Source: Pseudodesulfovibrio sp. 5S69
Lineage (GTDB): Bacteria; Desulfobacterota; Desulfovibrionia; Desulfovibrionales; Desulfovibrionaceae
NCBI RefSeq assembly: GCF_037094465.1
Contig: NZ_CP146609.1
Coordinates: forward strand, 930,001 to 994,000
Direction: 5' to 3'
DNA: 64,000 nt
The translations under genes and the position numbers were made by a program. Every line of letters begins with the position of its first letter. The stretch's first letter is position 1. The notes below the pieces were generated by a model. It did not search any database, was not told the origin of the DNA, and was given only the letters and a program-made list of their open reading frames with translations. Below, piece by piece: positions 53,490 through 61,101 of the stretch.

Positions 53490-54866
53490 CTAGTTTTTCT
53501 TCAGGCTCCGTTTCAGGTTGACCTGCTTGCCTCTGGCGATACCGGTCTGGTTGTCCGGCACGTCCTTGGTGATGGTGGATCCCGCCCCGATCAGGGCGTT
53601 GTCGCCCACGTTTACCGGGGCGACCAGGGCGGTGTTCGAGCCGATGAACGCGCCCGCGCCGATCCTGGTCGTGAATTTGTTTTTCCCGTCGTAGTTGCAG
53701 GTGATGGTCCCTGCCCCGATGTTGGCCCCGGCGCCGACCACGGTATCGCCCAGGTAGGTCAGGTGGCTGGCCTTGGCCCCCTCGCCCAGGACGGCCTTCT
53801 TCATCTCCACGAAGTTGCCGATGCGCGCGTCCCGTTCGAGCTTTGCCCCGGGCCGCAGCCGGGAATAGGGGCCCACGGTCACGCCTTCGCCGATCTCGGC
53901 CCCCTCGATGTGGTTGAATTCGCGGACCACGCAGCCGGGGGCGAAGGTCGCATCGGTGATGTGGTTGTAGGAGCCGAGCCGCGCTCCGGCGGCCACCCTG
54001 GACGCGCCGTAGAGCTCGCAGTGGCCGAAGATCTCGGCCCCTGGCTCGACCACGACCCTAGGGCCGATGATCACGGTGCCGGGGTTGTGGATGAGCACGC
54101 CTTCGTCGATCAGCTCGTCCACAATCCGTGCCCGCAGGGTGGTCTCGGCGGTGATCAGCTCGCGCGGCGAGTTGATGCCCATGAGCGAGATGTCGTTGCC
54201 CGCCTGGACGCCGTCCACGGACAGCCCCTGGTTCACGGCCAGTTCCACCAGGTCGGTGATATAGTATTCACCTGACTTGTTGGTGTTTTCCAGCTTTTCG
54301 AGCAGCGGACCGATGGTTGCGACCTTGAGCAGGTAGATGCCCGCGTTGACCTCGCCGGTGACCGGGCCGTGCAGGGAAAAATCGTAGTCCTTGGCCTCGA
54401 CGATGGCCTTGACCCGGCGCTCGGCGTCGCGGACGACCCGGCCGAAGGCCGCGGTATCGCGCGGGGTGATGGTCATGAAGGCCAGGTCGCAGCACCCCTG
54501 GGCGGCCATCAGCCGGTCCAGGGCCTCCACCGTGACCAGCGGGGTGTCGCCGTTGATGACCAGGCAATGGGTGGCCCCGGAGTTTTCCACAGCCTGCCAG
54601 GCGACCTGCAGGGCGTGGCCCGTGCCGAGCTGCTCGGTCTGGGTGACGAAGCGGTCGGCCATGGCCGGGAAGGCCTTGGCCACGTTGTCGGCGTCGTGGC
54701 CGACCACGGTCAGCACGTTGTCCCGGACGATGGGCGCGAGGGCCTCGTACACGTAAAAGAGCATGGGTTCGTTCAGCAGGGTCTGCAATACCTTGGCCTT
54801 GGGCGAACGCATCCGCGTTCCCTTGCCGGCGGCCAGCACCAGGGCGGTCGTCTTGGTCTCGGGCAT
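53490..54866 (-). CDS. glmU: Bifunctional GlmU (uridyltransferase/acetyltransferase)
   Basis: 458 aa. N-terminal nucleotidyltransferase: LAAGKGTRMRSPKAKVL, INGDTPLV. C-terminal left-handed beta-helix acetyltransferase: the stretch GEGVTVGPYSRLRPGAKL, GAGANIGAGTITCNYDGKNKF and GAFIGSNTALVAPVN. Makes UDP-GlcNAc for peptidoglycan and LPS. It is upstream of the ZapB-zapA genes, 77 nt apart. Confidence 0.96.
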   Translation of the reverse strand: MPETKTTALVLAAGKGTRMRSPKAKVLQTLLNEPMLFYVYEALAPIVRDNVLTVVGHDADNVAKAFPAMADRFVTQTEQLGTGHALQVAWQAVENSGATHCLVINGDTPLVTVEALDRLMAAQGCCDLAFMTITPRDTAAFGRVVRDAERRVKAIVEAKDYDFSLHGPVTGEVNAGIYLLKVATIGPLLEKLENTNKSGEYYITDLVELAVNQGLSVDGVQAGNDISLMGINSPRELITAETTLRARIVDELIDEGVLIHNPGTVIIGPRVVVEPGAEIFGHCELYGASRVAAGARLGSYNHITDATFAPGCVVREFNHIEGAEIGEGVTVGPYSRLRPGAKLERDARIGNFVEMKKAVLGEGAKASHLTYLGDTVVGAGANIGAGTITCNYDGKNKFTTRIGAGAFIGSNTALVAPVNVGDNALIGAGSTITKDVPDNQTGIARGKQVNLKRSLKKN

Positions 54867-54956
54867 TCTGTTCTCCGTATTGGGTTCCTTGTACCGTTAT
54901 GCCGGGCATAAATTACCCGCTCGCAAAGGAAAGAACAAGACCCGTTTGCAAAATGG

Positions 54957-55003
54957 CGTCAAGTTGTTTTTTTATACCTGGGGGATGCTTTTCCCCGTCA
55001 TTC
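54957..55003. repeat. 47-nt shared intergenic element, copy 2
   Basis: CGTCAAGTTGTTTTTTTAT, then GGGG-TTTTCCCC mini-hairpin and CATTC. Same order and length as 26412-26458. It is located between glmU and the effector-like gene. Confidence 0.6.
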
Positions 55004-55087
55004 GCCGACAAACTGGGGGGCGGCCGAAAACCCATGATACACTTTTCGCCAACAACCCGACCGGCAACCGGTCGAAAGGAGAAGACA

Positions 55088-55723
55088 ATGGCACAACACG
55101 GAACGGGGCGCATCGGCGAAAATCAATTGGTTTACGGCATGCCCAAGCACATGTCGGCCAGGGCCACCGGCGAAGGACTCGACAGGTACATGATGGATCA
55201 AAAAGCGCAGGGTAATGTCGAGGGCGATTCCTATTGGACAGTGCACCCCGCTCCGGGCGCCTGCGAAAAATGTCGGGCCATGGCTCTGGAGATATACCTG
55301 GAAGAGCCGGAGCGACCGCATCCCCACTGCGGGTGCGAGTATAAAAGACACGACATAAGGGACCCGAAGACAGAGTGGGTCTTTGATGGTAAGAGTCTGT
55401 GCGTCAAGGGCGGGCCGTGTTTTGCGTGCGTGTCGGGACCGCATGGTAAGGGGGCTCTCCCCAAGGGGATTTATACCGTTGTCGGCGATCTTGTTTCTCT
55501 TGAACGTTGTGAGGAAAATGCCGGGTTTTGCGACAAGGCGGGAAATTGCTGGTGGGTCCCGATTGCCCCGGATTTCGACGCCAAGGGGCGTGGGCATTTC
55601 GGCATCCACCCTGACGGCAATATTCCCGGGACGAAGGGGTGCATTGGTCTGACCGCACCCGATACCGGTGAAGCAAAGGAATTTTTTGAAAATGTTAAAG
55701 GACAAAAAGTGCTTGTTAAATGA
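55088..55723 (+). CDS. L,D-transpeptidase-like (DUF2778/Tlde1-type) putative effector
   Basis: 211 aa from the ATG at 55088, AAAGGAG upstream. No signal peptide. Residues ~1-85 hold a Cys/His cluster (CEKC ... PHPHCGCEYK) like the metal-binding elements seen in phage or contact-dependent toxins. The C-terminal half ends with a possible catalytic site HFGIHPDGNIPGTKGCIGL, in which H and C are spaced as in L,D-transpeptidase/DUF2778 proteins; Tlde1 T6SS effectors use this fold to attack peptidoglycan. The next gene overlaps it and encodes an exported protein. A toxin role is inferred, not shown. Confidence 0.6.
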   Translation: MAQHGTGRIGENQLVYGMPKHMSARATGEGLDRYMMDQKAQGNVEGDSYWTVHPAPGACEKCRAMALEIYLEEPERPHPHCGCEYKRHDIRDPKTEWVFDGKSLCVKGGPCFACVSGPHGKGALPKGIYTVVGDLVSLERCEENAGFCDKAGNCWWVPIAPDFDAKGRGHFGIHPDGNIPGTKGCIGLTAPDTGEAKEFFENVKGQKVLVK

Positions 55724-56282
55724 TCCGAGGGTGGTCTTGTTTGCCGTGGCTCTCCTTTTTTTTGCCCTCGGGGACGCCCGTGCGTTTGACGTGCGGGAGA
55801 TACGAGCGGACGTAGGGAGATTCATCCAAGCCGTGCATGGGGCTCGGAGTCTGGCCGAGTACGAGTATTTTTACGGGCCGAACAGAGAAGGAGACCTGAA
55901 GTTGACGATAGCGGTCTGCACCGCATTGGGCTTCGAAGGGAATTCGGATGCGTGCATCGCCTATTCCCGTTGCCGGGCGAATGCGTTGGATGAGGCCAGG
56001 TCATATTACCTGGCGTCGCTGGCCGGAATCGTACCCAATGCCGTTCCGGGTGAGATAACGGTGGAAAAGGGGCCGGAGGGAGTCATGCCCTACGTCCTGG
56101 TGACCGCCGAAGTCGGCGGCAGGCGGCTCACGTTCCACAGGGTCGTTGATCTGGAAGACCAGGAGGCCTTCGGCAGGCTTGTGCTTACGGAGATAGACGG
56201 CGAGAAGATCAAGCTCCCGAATATCGACCTTATGGAACTCTTCAACTCCGATCCGTGCCGGGACGTGCTCCTCAAGCACTGA
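55692..56282 (+). CDS. Exported partner, candidate immunity protein
   Basis: 196 aa from the ATG at 55692, overlapping the preceding gene by 32 nt. A GTG at 55668 is an alternative start. The signal peptide (LNDPRVVLFAVALLFFALGD, cleavage near ARA) directs it to the periplasm. The mature part has four cysteines (CTALGF, ACIAYSRC, DPCRD) that may form disulfides, and no enzyme motif. A periplasmic protein coupled to a peptidoglycan-type effector fits an immunity protein. No family recognised. Confidence 0.65.
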   Translation: MLKDKKCLLNDPRVVLFAVALLFFALGDARAFDVREIRADVGRFIQAVHGARSLAEYEYFYGPNREGDLKLTIAVCTALGFEGNSDACIAYSRCRANALDEARSYYLASLAGIVPNAVPGEITVEKGPEGVMPYVLVTAEVGGRRLTFHRVVDLEDQEAFGRLVLTEIDGEKIKLPNIDLMELFNSDPCRDVLLKH

Positions 56283-56315
56283 CCCGGACAGGAGCCCGTC
56301 CCTTCCCCCGGTCTT

Positions 56316-58271
56316 CTAGTAGGCCAGGCGGCCCAGGGATTTCATGATCAGGGTGCAGCCCATGGCGAACATGCCGGTCAGGCCCATGCCGCAGGAGAAG
56401 CCCGCCAGCAGCACCGGGGCATAGTGCCGCCAATGGGTGCCGTACTTTTTCAGGAAGTAGAAGCGGCCGAGCAGGGCGCCGACGACCTCCAGGAGCATGC
56501 CGTGGGGCGTGGACTGGCCGAGCCCCCGGACCACGCCGTAGACCAGCAGTACGGGCAGCCCCAGCACGTTGAGCACGGAGTACATGATCAGCCCGAGCCC
56601 CAGGCCGGACAGGACCACCGGGCCGGACAGGGCTTCGTAAAACAGGGAGTTGCCGTCCAGCGTCGAGGTCTGGAGCAGCAGGGAATTGAGGGCCTGGAGG
56701 TGCCACAGTTCCTGGGCGAACGGGTATTCGGGCGAGGGAATGGGCGCGAGCTGCCAGAGGAACTGGGAAAAGAGCAGGCTCGAGATCATGACGATGGGGA
56801 AGACCAGGATCTCGGCCTTGATGATGCCCCGCAGGCTGGTGCCGGTCAGCTCGATCTGGCGGAACTGGACCGTGGCCTCGCCGTAGTTGTGCACCGGGAT
56901 GGGCGCGTACCAGATTTCCAGCCCGTGGTAGCCGAAGAACTTGGCCCCGGCGATGAACGAGAACTCGCGGACCATGGGCAGGGCCACGAACTGCCCGGCC
57001 ACGCCCTCCATGCGCGCGGAGATGTACGAGATGACCGGGGTGTAGACGAAGCCGTAGAGGACGAAGAAGATCCACGGGAAGCTCGGCACCAGCCACAGGC
57101 AGAAGGCGATGTAGCACAGGGTCGAGAAGACGTAGATGCCGATGGACACCCAGAAGTTGATGTCTCCGCGCCCCTCGGGCGGGTTGAACAGGGCCGAGAA
57201 GTCCAGGCCGCCGTTGGAGCTTTTCAGGGATTTGACCACGTAGTAGACGCCCACCACGCCGATGGCCAGGCCCAGCCCGATGCCGAAGCTCATGTAGAAG
57301 TCGAAGTTGTTGGCGAAGACCGTCTCCACGGTGGCCATGCCCGGATGCCAGCGGTGCAGGATGCCGTGTGCGTAGAGGATCGGGTTGGCGATGATGGTCA
57401 CGATCAGCCCGAGCAGGCCGCCGATGACCGCCCAGAAGGGCAGGACCATGCCGATGAAGACCAGGCCGAGGTCGAACTGGATGCCCGTGGCCACGGCGGG
57501 CAGGGCGTTCTCGGTGTATTGGGTCAGCTCCACCCACGGGATGGGGATGAGCCGGATGGGCTCGGTGAAGAGCAGCCCGGACAGGGCGGGCAGGAGCACG
57601 TAGAAGAAGCCGAAGGCCAGCCCGATGACCCCGCCGATGGAGAAGACCCGCCACTTCCAGCCGGTCTTCTTGTCCTCGGTGGACTCGGCCAGGGCCATGG
57701 TGCCCAGGGCGCCCACCGGGGCCATGGGGAAGGGCAGCTTCTCCACGTCCGAGGTGATCCGGTACAGCGAGTAGCCCAGGCCGAAGTGGTCGATGCGCTG
57801 GACCAGTTGCGCGCCGATGAGCAGCATGATCGGCACCAGCCAGTCGCGGTGCAGGAAGGTCCGCTCCAAGTAGGAGCCCGAGCCGAGCGCCGGGGCCACC
57901 CAGTGGGGGATGAATTCGGTCAGGCCGAGCATGCGCGCCGCGTCGGACTGGACCAGGTACTGGTTCCACAAGAGCCCCTGGAACGGCGAGGCCAGGGCCG
58001 CGCCCGCCATGTAGTAGAGCAGGAAGATTTCCTGTTCCTTCAACTGGGTGTAGGAGCGCTTGGCGATTTCGGCGAACAGGATGATGGTCACCCAGCGGGC
58101 TGCCGGGCCGATGCCCTGGCCGATGACCAGTTGCAGGTACATGGAGCCGGGCATCATCAGGAAGCCGATGAAGACGGCGCCCACGATGGTCTTCCAGTCG
58201 AAGCCCTCCTCGAACTTCTCCGGCGGCTGCATCAAGTCGCGATATTCTTTCAGTTCCTTGTCGTCGTACAT
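56316..58271 (-). CDS. OPT-like polytopic membrane protein
   Basis: 651 aa. About 14 hydrophobic helices. The segment VEKLPFPMAPVGALGTMALA recalls oligopeptide-transporter (OPT/YSL) proteins, as does overall size. The neighbour at 59089 has a comparable VNERVNFPLLRVPLLMGEAL, so both seem to be related transport proteins. The start is 20 nt after the solute-binding protein gene. Substrate unknown; a metal-chelate or peptide is a guess. Confidence 0.7.
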   Translation of the reverse strand: MYDDKELKEYRDLMQPPEKFEEGFDWKTIVGAVFIGFLMMPGSMYLQLVIGQGIGPAARWVTIILFAEIAKRSYTQLKEQEIFLLYYMAGAALASPFQGLLWNQYLVQSDAARMLGLTEFIPHWVAPALGSGSYLERTFLHRDWLVPIMLLIGAQLVQRIDHFGLGYSLYRITSDVEKLPFPMAPVGALGTMALAESTEDKKTGWKWRVFSIGGVIGLAFGFFYVLLPALSGLLFTEPIRLIPIPWVELTQYTENALPAVATGIQFDLGLVFIGMVLPFWAVIGGLLGLIVTIIANPILYAHGILHRWHPGMATVETVFANNFDFYMSFGIGLGLAIGVVGVYYVVKSLKSSNGGLDFSALFNPPEGRGDINFWVSIGIYVFSTLCYIAFCLWLVPSFPWIFFVLYGFVYTPVISYISARMEGVAGQFVALPMVREFSFIAGAKFFGYHGLEIWYAPIPVHNYGEATVQFRQIELTGTSLRGIIKAEILVFPIVMISSLLFSQFLWQLAPIPSPEYPFAQELWHLQALNSLLLQTSTLDGNSLFYEALSGPVVLSGLGLGLIMYSVLNVLGLPVLLVYGVVRGLGQSTPHGMLLEVVGALLGRFYFLKKYGTHWRHYAPVLLAGFSCGMGLTGMFAMGCTLIMKSLGRLAY

Positions 58272-58291
58272 GCGTCAGGCTCCGTCGGGCT

Positions 58292-59074
58292 CTATCTGTA
58301 GCGGTCGAGTATGGCCTTGAGGCTGCCGTCCCTTCTCATCGCGGCGAGACGGCGGTTGAATTGCGCGACCAGGGGCTCCCAGCCCTGGTTCCTGGGAAAG
58401 ACGAAACGGAAGGGGGCCGTGCCCACGGGGGGCTCGCCCAGGCGGAACCGGTGTGGCTCCAGGTCGCGGCGCGTGCGCAGTATCCATTGTATCTCCGTAC
58501 GGTTGACCAGCACGGCGTCGGCCCGGCCGCGGGCCAGGAGTTCGAGCATGGCCTCGGGCGAGGGGGCGTCCATCCGGATGATCCCGCCCGGTCCGAAGTG
58601 GTCCTCCAGGGTGGGGTAGACGAACCCCTTTATGCACGCCACGGTCATGCCGCGGAGGGTTTCGGGCCCGGCGTACGCCAGGGGCTTGCCCGCAAGGCAG
58701 AGGAGCACGTCCTCGTTGGCCATGAACGGGTCGGTCCACAGGAATCGGTCGGGATTTTCGACCCACTCCCGGGCCGAGGCGTAGACGTCCACCCCGCCGT
58801 GTTCGAGCATGTCCCAGCCCCGCTTGTCGGGCAGCCGCCAGGCGGTCACGGCATAGCCCAGCGGCTCGGTCACGGCCCGGAGCACGTCCATCAGGATGCC
58901 GTTCTTCGCGGATTCCGGGTCGCGGATGTAGTAGGGCGGCACGTCCGCGTGGGCGATGAACATGACCAGGCCGGTTTTCTTCTGCGCATCCGCGGCGGCG
59001 CACGGCAGCCCGCCGGCGCTTTCGATGAGCAGCAGGCAGAGGGAGAGGGGGAGTATTTTTAGTATGGATCGCAT
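58292..59074 (-). CDS. Family 3 extracellular solute-binding protein
   Basis: 260 aa from the ATG at 59074, with a signal peptide (MRSILKILPLSLCLLLIESA, cleavage near CAAA). Mature start FIAHADVPPYYIRDPESAKN and GILMDVLRAVTEPLGYAVTA, then PFMANEDVLLCLAGKPL, RGMTVACIKGFVYPTLEDHF and ILDRYR fit the bacterial SBP_bac_3 fold for amino acids or polar ligands. Periplasmic. It sits between the two OPT-like proteins, 14 nt after the upstream gene's stop, which suggests a transport or sensing complex. Confidence 0.85.
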   Translation of the reverse strand: MRSILKILPLSLCLLLIESAGGLPCAAADAQKKTGLVMFIAHADVPPYYIRDPESAKNGILMDVLRAVTEPLGYAVTAWRLPDKRGWDMLEHGGVDVYASAREWVENPDRFLWTDPFMANEDVLLCLAGKPLAYAGPETLRGMTVACIKGFVYPTLEDHFGPGGIIRMDAPSPEAMLELLARGRADAVLVNRTEIQWILRTRRDLEPHRFRLGEPPVGTAPFRFVFPRNQGWEPLVAQFNRRLAAMRRDGSLKAILDRYR

Positions 59075-59088
59075 GGAGGGCACCGCCG

Positions 59089-61101
59089 CTACAGGGGAAA
59101 AACGCTGTACGCCTGGTTGGAGAACATGCCGATGACGGCATAGGCGCCGCCCATGAGGAAATCGCCGAGGATCAGGCCGATGAACAGGAACCTGACCTTG
59201 TTGTAGAGCCGGGTGCCGCCGTAGTGCAAAACCAGGTGGTTGCACAGCCAACCGAGGAAGAACGGGTACCACAGGATCTTCATGCCCGCCGAGTAGGCCG
59301 CCAGGTATCCCAGCGGGTGCAGGGGCCACCAAGGCAGTTTGTAGTAGCAGTAGATGAGCACGAACATGACCAGGGCCCCGAAGCCCGCGTAGGTGATCAG
59401 CCACTGGTTGGGCCCGGCGGGCTGGTCCACCAGCCGCTGGGCGTTCTCGTAGTTGGCCAACACGGTCTGGGTGGCCCAGTCCAGGCGCAGTTCGCGCAGG
59501 CCGTAGCGATGCCCCAGGTAGAGCATGGTCGCAAAGGCCGCGGCCAGGGCCAGGACCAGGGTCAGGCCGATGGCGGCGAGTACCAGGCCGCGCCGGTCCG
59601 GGGCCGCGGACTCCCGGATCTTGGCCCCGTGGAACAGGGTCGGGGCCACGGCCTCGCGCACGTCCAGGAACAGGACCTTCTGCATGACCGCAGTGGCGGC
59701 CACGCCCGCCGAGCCGAGCACACCCGTGCCGAACAGTCCGATGATCCCGTCGGACGGGGCCGCGGTCAGGGTGAAGTAGGGCAGGCCACCCTGGCAGACC
59801 AGGCGGCTGATGACGAGCATGACCAGCATGAAGGCGATGGGCAGCAGGACCGCGCCGGTCCAGGGCAGGCCGAACCAGCGGCACCAGACGACGAGGAAGA
59901 GCATGCCGAGGACCAGGCCGATCAGCGGCCAGGCGGGCGGCCCCCACTCCTCCGGGGGCGAGGTGCGTCTTGAGCGGTTGATGGCCTCGGTTCCTTTGCA
60001 GACCGGCCGGATGAGGCAGGTCACGGTCTCCTTGAGGTGGTGGCGGGCCAGCCAGATCAGGAAGACGAAGAACACGGCGTAGGCGCCGATGGTCTGCGCG
60101 CCCTCGGGCCGGGCCAGGTCGGGCCCCAGCGTGGTCCCGAGCGCGGCCTCGGGCAACTGCCAGCCGAGCACGTAGAGCAGGCCGAAGAGCAGCCCGGCGG
60201 CCAGGTGGAAGAACCACATGGAGAAGGATATCTGCCGGGTGGTCAGGAAGGCGAAGCCCACGAAGGCCGGGATGAAATAGAGTTTCAGCTTGTAGAACCC
60301 GGAGAAGAGCCCGAACTTCGGGAAGTAGGACCCGGCCAGGATCAGGGTCGGCAACTGCGGTACGGACGGGTAGTAGAAGTGCAGGCCGTTCAAGAGGTGC
60401 AGGGCCCCGGCCAGGACCAGCCCGGTGAGCAGGAAGCGGTCGGTCCACCAGGAGGAGAGCCTCCGCTGGTCCAGGGCCTCGCCCATGAGCAGGGGCACGC
60501 GCAGCAGGGGGAAGTTGACCCGCTCGTTGACCACCCACTGGCGGCCGAACAGGGCGGTCAGGCAGACCATGACGAAATAGGCGCCCAGGATGAACAGGGA
60601 CCAGACGATCAGCGGCGGCAGCCAGACCCCCCACGGGATGGCCGAGAGGACCTGGAGCACGGACATGTCCCGGCCGCCCTTGAGCCCCTGGAAGAGCTGG
60701 CGCACGGCCTCGGCCGAATGCGGGAACCAGGAGTCGGGCAGCAGCGGGCCGAGGATTTCGGTCCAGCGGTAGGCGTCCTTGGCGTAGCGCTGGGGCGCGG
60801 TGATGTTGACGAGAAAGGTCTCGCTCAGCCCGGCGTAGCCGATGGCCGTGAACAGGGTCATCATCAGCCAGACGACCAGCAGCTCCACCCCGGAGAGGAC
60901 GGGCGGCCGCCGGGTCAGGCGCGCGACCCCGGCGTCGATGAGGAACAGCCAGGCCAGGATGAAGAACGGGGCCAGGGGGAAATGCCCCCCGCCCAGCGGC
61001 ACGCCGCCGAGGACCGCGTTGTTGTACGGGGTGTAGACGCACAGGACCAGGCCGAGGACGAGCCCGGTCAGCAGCGCGCGCAGCCTCAGTCGTCCGTTCA
61101 T
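59089..61101 (-). CDS. OPT-like polytopic membrane protein (DUF6785-type)
   Basis: 670 aa. Opens RLRALLTGLVLGLVLCVYTP, YNNAVLGGVPLGGGHFPLAP and has 12 to 14 helices, as in the DUF6785 membrane family, from memory. The VNERVNFPLLRVPLL stretch parallels the protein at 56316. Its ATG overlaps the stop of the FtsX-like gene (ATGA), indicating coupling. No known substrate. Confidence 0.65.
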   Translation of the reverse strand: MNGRLRLRALLTGLVLGLVLCVYTPYNNAVLGGVPLGGGHFPLAPFFILAWLFLIDAGVARLTRRPPVLSGVELLVVWLMMTLFTAIGYAGLSETFLVNITAPQRYAKDAYRWTEILGPLLPDSWFPHSAEAVRQLFQGLKGGRDMSVLQVLSAIPWGVWLPPLIVWSLFILGAYFVMVCLTALFGRQWVVNERVNFPLLRVPLLMGEALDQRRLSSWWTDRFLLTGLVLAGALHLLNGLHFYYPSVPQLPTLILAGSYFPKFGLFSGFYKLKLYFIPAFVGFAFLTTRQISFSMWFFHLAAGLLFGLLYVLGWQLPEAALGTTLGPDLARPEGAQTIGAYAVFFVFLIWLARHHLKETVTCLIRPVCKGTEAINRSRRTSPPEEWGPPAWPLIGLVLGMLFLVVWCRWFGLPWTGAVLLPIAFMLVMLVISRLVCQGGLPYFTLTAAPSDGIIGLFGTGVLGSAGVAATAVMQKVLFLDVREAVAPTLFHGAKIRESAAPDRRGLVLAAIGLTLVLALAAAFATMLYLGHRYGLRELRLDWATQTVLANYENAQRLVDQPAGPNQWLITYAGFGALVMFVLIYCYYKLPWWPLHPLGYLAAYSAGMKILWYPFFLGWLCNHLVLHYGGTRLYNKVRFLFIGLILGDFLMGGAYAVIGMFSNQAYSVFPL

